From an uncultured Collinsella sp. (lineage in GTDB: Bacteria; Actinomycetota; Coriobacteriia; Coriobacteriales; Coriobacteriaceae): a stretch of DNA of 25,787 bases. The stretch covers positions 1 through 25,787 of the forward strand of contig CATYVH010000027.1 in NCBI GenBank assembly GCA_958413765.1, written 5' to 3'. Positions 22,242-25,787 of this stretch are shown in pieces. The number at the start of each line of letters is the position of its first letter. Within the stretch, counting starts at the first letter, position 1. The notes under the pieces were generated by a model. The model searched no databases. It worked only from the letters and a program-made list of their open reading frames with translations, and was not told the origin of the DNA. The translations under genes and the position numbers were made by a program.

Positions 22242-23099
22242 TTAGAGGTATTCAAGGAATCGAGCGGCGGCAAGCGAAACGTCAGCCGTGCGATATATCG
22301 CATTGATCTGCCGATGGGGATGTCCCTCGAGCGAACGCACGGCAACATCGAACTGGCAGCGGCGCAAGATGAGCGCGGGAAGAATGCTCACGCCCAGGCC
22401 GTCCTCGACCATGGCCATAATCGCATAGTCATCCCAGGTCGACAGCTTGGAGCACACCGTCAGTCCCGCCCGACGGAACAGCGGCGTAATCTCGTCATCG
22501 GTGCCGCGTTCTAGCAGAATAAACTGCTCGTTGGCTAAATCGGCAAGAGAAACGACCTCCGCCGTGGCAAGCGAGGAGTCCGCTGGCACCACGGCCATCA
22601 ACTCGTCTTGCACCAACGGTCGCGACGCCATGCCGGCGCCGCGTGGCTCACGCGGGATAAAGCCCAGATCGCAGCGGCCCTCTGCCACCCATTGTTCAAT
22701 CTCTGAGTAATCGCCCATCAGCAACTCATAATCGACGTCCGGGTGATCGGCGCGAAAACGCGCAATCACCGGCGGCAACACGTGGGTCGCCACACTCGAA
22801 AACGTACCGATGCAGATTTTGCCGCGCATGAGCCCGCGCATCTCATCCACCCGTCGCTGCAGGCGGCCAAACTCTTCGCATAACGCCTCGACTGCCGGCA
22901 TAACCTGCCGCCCATCGGCAGAAAGCACTACGCCCTCGCGGCTTCTATCGAGCACTTTAAAGCCCCAGTCGGCCTCGAGATCGGCCACCATACGGCTCAC
23001 GCCCGACTGCGAATAGCTCAGCCGCTCGGCGGCGCGCGTAAAACTGCCGGCGCGCACCGTCTCGAGCAGCACCTGCATCTTTTGAATATTCGTCTCCAC
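22242..23099 (-). CDS. LysR-family transcriptional regulator
   Basis: The start is GTG 23099, with GGAGGGG upstream (285 residues); the frame is open to 23120. The N-terminal winged helix reads MQVLLETVRAGSFTRAAERLSYSQSGVSRMVADLE, typical of the family, and RSREGVVLSADGRQVMP closes the domain. The C-terminal part has the periplasmic-binding-like effector domain (ICIGTFSSVATHVLPPVIARF, the GMV-like DGLGVSILPAL segment). It is divergent from the EamA transporter gene across 118 bp, which contains a T-N11-A palindrome, so it most likely controls that transporter and itself. The effector is unknown. Confidence 0.92.
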   Translation of the reverse strand: METNIQKMQVLLETVRAGSFTRAAERLSYSQSGVSRMVADLEADWGFKVLDRSREGVVLSADGRQVMPAVEALCEEFGRLQRRVDEMRGLMRGKICIGTFSSVATHVLPPVIARFRADHPDVDYELLMGDYSEIEQWVAEGRCDLGFIPREPRGAGMASRPLVQDELMAVVPADSSLATAEVVSLADLANEQFILLERGTDDEITPLFRRAGLTVCSKLSTWDDYAIMAMVEDGLGVSILPALILRRCQFDVAVRSLEGHPHRQINAIYRTADVSLAAARFLEYL

Positions 23100-23171
23100 G
23101 GCACCCCTCCACCTTTGCATGAGTCTTTGTCATGTTATCAATGCATTATATTCGCTTTTCTTCTAAAGCCA

Positions 23172-23201
23172 GTTCACCCATAGTGAACATGCTCGGATAT
23201 A
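23172..23201 (+). promoter_or_regulatory. LysR box and transporter promoter
   Basis: GTTCAC-CCATA-GTGAAC (23172-23188) is a dyad containing the T-N11-A pattern of LysR sites (T23174, A23186). It overlaps a possible -35 (TTCACC, 23173-23178), which is followed after 17 bp by GATATA (23196-23201), about 16 bp before the transporter start. Confidence 0.5.
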
Positions 23202-23217
23202 GAGGGGATGTCAGCGC

Positions 23218-24129
23218 ATGAACAACGGACTGTTTGCGTACTTAGCAGCATTGCTATTGTTTGGCTCCAACGGCATCATCGCCGCCGCCATCGCACTGCC
23301 GAGCTCCGATATCGTGCTACTACGCACGTTTTTGGGCGCACTCTCGCTTGCCGCCATCCTCGCCATCACCCAACGCCATACGTTGCAGGCGCCATCTCGC
23401 CCCCGCGAAGCCGCAGCCCTCCTCCTTTCGGGAGCCGCACTGGGCGCCAGCTGGATTTTTCTGTTCCGCGCGTATCAGACGATTGGCGTCGGCGTCTCCT
23501 CGCTGCTGTACTACTGCGGTCCCATCATCGTCATGGCCCTCTCACCGCTTATCTTTGGCGAAAAACTGACCGGCGGCAAAATCGCCGGGTTTATCGCCGT
23601 CGCCTGCGGCGCTTTTCTCATTGCGGCGCAAGGTCTCGGCGGCAATATGCCCATTGTGGGCATCGTCTGCGGCATCGCCTCGGCCTTCTGCTATGCATTG
23701 ATGGTCATTGCCAGCAAGAGAGCGCCGCACATCGAAGGCCTCGAGAACTCCGCGCTCCAGGTGAGCGCTGCCTTTGTGACCGCGCTTGTCCTCACACTCG
23801 CCACCCAGGGAGTCCCCTCGTTCTTATCCCCCGGCATCGCCGCAGGCATAGATTGGCGCGCCGTCGCTATGCTCGGCGTCGTCAACACCGGCATCGGTTG
23901 CCTGCTCTACTTTAGCGCCGTCGCCAAGCTGCCCGTGCAGACCGTCGCGGTCGTCGGCTACCTCGAGCCGCTTTCGGCCGTCGTATTCTCCGCCGTCCTC
24001 TTGGGCGAAGCCATAACGCCGGTCCGCCTGATGGGCGCCGCGCTTATCATCGGCGGCGCGATCTTTTGCGAACTCGCCGGCAAACGCGCAAGCGCCAAGA
24101 CCGGTATCGCCCAGGCAGCACGCGCCTAA
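23218..24129 (+). CDS. EamA/DMT-family permease
   Basis: The 303-residue protein contains two EamA repeats of five helices each, ten transmembrane segments in total. The first is GLFAYLAALLLFGSNGIIAAAI with the family's LRTFLGALSL second helix. The second repeat is recognisable by GIVCGIASAFCYALMVIASKRAP and GVVNTGIGCLLYFSAVAKLPVQTVAVVGYLEPLSAVVFS. Members export amino acids or other small metabolites, or import nucleotide-sugar-like compounds, across the cytoplasmic membrane. The substrate cannot be told. The start at ATG 23218 follows GAGGGGAT. The divergent LysR gene is the probable regulator. Confidence 0.9.
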   Translation: MNNGLFAYLAALLLFGSNGIIAAAIALPSSDIVLLRTFLGALSLAAILAITQRHTLQAPSRPREAAALLLSGAALGASWIFLFRAYQTIGVGVSSLLYYCGPIIVMALSPLIFGEKLTGGKIAGFIAVACGAFLIAAQGLGGNMPIVGIVCGIASAFCYALMVIASKRAPHIEGLENSALQVSAAFVTALVLTLATQGVPSFLSPGIAAGIDWRAVAMLGVVNTGIGCLLYFSAVAKLPVQTVAVVGYLEPLSAVVFSAVLLGEAITPVRLMGAALIIGGAIFCELAGKRASAKTGIAQAARA

Positions 24130-24233
24130 AAGCCCCTCTTCAGTTTCAAAGCAGGGTCTGTCCGCGGTTATCACATTGCAGCAGAACCATTCAGCGGATG
24201 CGCCCCTATTTTGAAATGCTACCTGCATACATG

Positions 24234-24257
24234 AATAATCCCCAGCTGGGGATTATT
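24234..24257. repeat. Perfect 24-bp palindrome
   Basis: The symmetry centre is CCCCAGCTGGGG, flanked by AATAAT/ATTATT arms, and the sequence is identical on both strands. A 7-bp inverted repeat, CATACAT/ATGTATG (24226-24300 region), surrounds it. It lies about 105 bp after the permease stop, ahead of the Kup remnant. It could be a terminator without a clean U-run, an operator or a scar of a mobile unit. Confidence 0.7.
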
Positions 24258-24311
24258 GTCTAAAATAACCCAATGTGCCACACTGCTCATATATGTATGA
24301 AGACGGCATAA

Positions 24312-24722
24312 AAGTGCGCCTACGGCCTCGCCATCGAGCGCACGCAAACGATCCTGCTGCCCGTCTCCAAGTACATCGATCAGCTCGACCGCCTGCGCAA
24401 CGACGAGACCTATCCCGTGCTCGCCGACAACCTCGTGTTTCTCACCAACAGCCCCGACCCGCTCACGCTCGACCGCGACGTGCTCTACTCCATCCTGGAC
24501 AAACACCCCAAGCGCGCCAAGGCATACTGGTTCATCAACGTGCATGTCACCGACGAGCCCTATACGCACGAGTATTCCGTCGAGACCTTTGGCACGGACT
24601 TTTTGTTCCGCGTGCGCTTGGACCTGGGCTTTAAGGTCAACCAGCGCGTCAACGCCTACCTGCGCCAGATTGTTGGCGACCTGATGGCGTCGGGCGAGCT
24701 ACCGCCGCAGCATCACACCTAA
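24312..24722 (+). pseudogene. kup: C-terminal remnant of a Kup-type potassium transporter
   Basis: The open frame begins just after a TAA (24309-24311) with no start codon; the first possible one is the GTG at 24417. It encodes 136 residues. They match the cytosolic C-terminal domain of Kup/Trk-D transporters: ADNLVFLTNS, VLYSILDKHPKRAKAYWFINV, DEPYTHEYSVET and FRVRLDLGFKVNQRVN...YLRQIVGDLMASGEL. Kup proteins are normally above 600 residues with about twelve helices, so some four fifths are missing. The 180 bp upstream contain no earlier part in any frame. A 5' deletion is the simplest reading. A domain fragment still made from the GTG is possible but has no clear ribosome site. Confidence 0.75.
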
Positions 24723-24816
24723 GCGTCGCCGATACGCCCGAACGGCAACAGCTCGACGGTCTCGAGAGCACCCAACTCAACGACGTCAACTTCTAGCGAC
24801 GTCGACCATCGACGAC

Positions 24817-24852
24817 AGCGGCTCTGCACCTCACGGGAGATGCAGGGCCGCT
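24817..24852. terminator. Hairpin downstream of the bile salt hydrolase-like gene
   Basis: AGCGGCTCTGCA pairs with TGCAGGGCCGCT (one G-T wobble), extended by CTC/GAG after one mismatch. It lies 24 bases beyond the minus-strand stop at 24876. The flanking U-runs are short, so it is a probable rather than certain terminator. The stretch 24723-24816 holds nothing recognisable. Confidence 0.5.
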
Positions 24853-24875
24853 TTGCATTGCAGTGAAGCTATCGG

Positions 24876-25787
24876 CTACGAGCGACGCGGCTCGGGAACC
24901 ACGAGCCCATCGGGGCTCGCACCCTCGGCATCTATCAGGCTCACATAGCGAATCGACGGGTCATCGTAGGTCGCGTAGTAATAATTGCCCGTGCGCGCGC
25001 TAAAGCATCCGGTGTAGATGGTCTTCTCGAACTTGCCATCGCCCATCTTGGACGCTCCCTCGATCATCGCCACGCCTTCGAGCGAGCGGAACATGCGGAC
25101 GACGTTTTCGGCCTCGCTGTCTTTTTGCGGGTAATTGGCGTTGAGGTACGCTGCCTTTACAAAACGGCTCGGCGAATAGCAGTCGCCGGGAATGCCGCGC
25201 ATGCCGGCACCGGCTCCATAGGGCTTAAGCTCGGCGCCACGCCACGTCGCCGTCTGCGGAAAATCGCTTGTGGCGGTGATATAGGTGCGTAGATTTTCCA
25301 TATGCCACGGGAAGGTCGGCTGGTTGGCAAGGGTGTCGACCGGATCGTCGTATACGTGCAGGCCGTCAGCCATCATCTCGACCACGATGCTACGCTGCCT
25401 GTCGCCGATAATCCAATGGAGCAGCGACACGCCCAGCCCCTCTCCTGCAGATTTGGCAACAATCACCGTATCGTGCAACGCAGCCTCGACCTCGTCGACC
25501 GTCGAGAACGTCGCTGCCACCCACAGGGGAAACTCATAGGCCGCGATATTGGTCTTGCCGTCGGCAGGATCCTCGGCATACTCGGCATAACCCGGGAAAT
25601 TGAGACCCGCCACGGCGAGGCCCGCATCGTTGCCGCAGTCGAAGAACATGGGGTAGTTCTTGTAATCGATGCACATGCCGATCACCGCGTGTGCCGCTGT
25701 CGCGTCGTCGATAAACGAATACGGAATGTGAAACCCGCGCGGCATCACGCGAACCTGTTGGCCGTAGTCAAAGCTCCAGTCGAGGTT
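24876..25787 (-). CDS. bsh: Bile salt hydrolase / choloylglycine hydrolase family protein (N-terminus off window)
   Basis: The gene enters from the right edge; 303 residues are visible and about 20-25, including the catalytic Cys2, are missing. The visible part begins NLDWSFDYGQQVRVMPRGF, the family's first conserved block with the active-site Asp. Next come AGLNFPGYAEY (oxyanion Asn82 region), NQPTFPWHMENL (Asn175 region) and GDCYSPSRFVKAAYL (Arg228 region). These residues mark Ntn-hydrolases of the choloylglycine hydrolase type. The GLNFPGYAEY block and the total length near 325 favour bile salt hydrolase over penicillin V acylase. The reaction is cleavage of the glycine or taurine amide from conjugated bile acids, a typical gut-bacterial trait. 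Substrate preference cannot be read from the sequence. Confidence 0.88.
   Translation of the reverse strand, partial: NLDWSFDYGQQVRVMPRGFHIPYSFIDDATAAHAVIGMCIDYKNYPMFFDCGNDAGLAVAGLNFPGYAEYAEDPADGKTNIAAYEFPLWVAATFSTVDEVEAALHDTVIVAKSAGEGLGVSLLHWIIGDRQRSIVVEMMADGLHVYDDPVDTLANQPTFPWHMENLRTYITATSDFPQTATWRGAELKPYGAGAGMRGIPGDCYSPSRFVKAAYLNANYPQKDSEAENVVRMFRSLEGVAMIEGASKMGDGKFEKTIYTGCFSARTGNYYYATYDDPSIRYVSLIDAEGASPDGLVVPEPRRS

Noticed and set aside
24231..24263. Ten-codon frame (ATG through TAA) spanning the 24-bp palindrome
   Set aside because: It has no ribosome site and the coding content is merely the palindrome read in one frame.

Overview
The window is a gene-dense, GC-rich (roughly 60%) stretch of an anaerobic actinobacterial chromosome. 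The best guess is a gut Coriobacteriia member, most likely Collinsella. This rests on the combination of a bile salt hydrolase-like gene, a MocR (PdxR-like) regulator divergent from pdxST, a rubrerythrin with an N-terminal rubredoxin domain, and an AbiEi/DUF559-like orphan protein of a type I associate with Coriobacteriia. Nothing was searched against a database. No tRNA, rRNA, CRISPR array or transposase gene is visible.

Layout. 1-2607: a truncated XRE-type membrane regulator (-), a SAM methyltransferase (+) and a divergent TrmB-like tRNA methyltransferase (+). 2673-2795: copy 1 of a 123-bp interspersed repeat. 2916-8703: a Ski2-like helicase (+), then a minus-strand run of a DUF2130 coiled-coil protein, a metallophosphoesterase, a small charged protein and a HIRAN protein. 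8795-11403: a tight aldehyde dehydrogenase/iron-alcohol dehydrogenase operon (-). 11661-12221: rubrerythrin (+) with a clear terminator. 12353-13895: two further copies of the 123-bp repeat, in direct orientation, bracketing an orphan gene with a PD-(D/E)XK-like domain. 13888-16968: mocR(pdxR) divergent from pdxS-pdxT, i.e. the PLP synthase and its likely PLP-sensing regulator. 16969-17388: a gene-free cluster of long inverted repeats. 17389-19868: an acidic/winged-helix/RGG-tail protein and a DHA2-type MFS exporter (-). 20073-22079: a variant peptide deformylase (+) and an XRE-AlaA fusion aminotransferase (-). 22242-24129: a LysR regulator divergent from an EamA-type transporter. 24312-24722: the C-terminal remnant of a Kup potassium transporter. 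24876-25787: the 3' part of a bile salt hydrolase-like gene (-).

The two most unusual items are as follows. (1) A 123-bp element occurs three times at exactly the same length. It has about 20-bp terminal inverted repeats that carry stop codons in all three frames, a conserved CCGCAGGTA core, and an inner stem whose two arms change together between copies. Two copies flank the nuclease-like orphan gene and supply the stop codons of the two neighbouring genes. (2) An XRE helix-turn-helix domain is fused in frame to a full alanine aminotransferase. An internal Shine-Dalgarno and ATG sit exactly at the domain junction, so both a regulator-enzyme fusion and a free 405-residue enzyme could be made. 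Multiple GTTCAATTT sites lie upstream as a probable autoregulatory operator.
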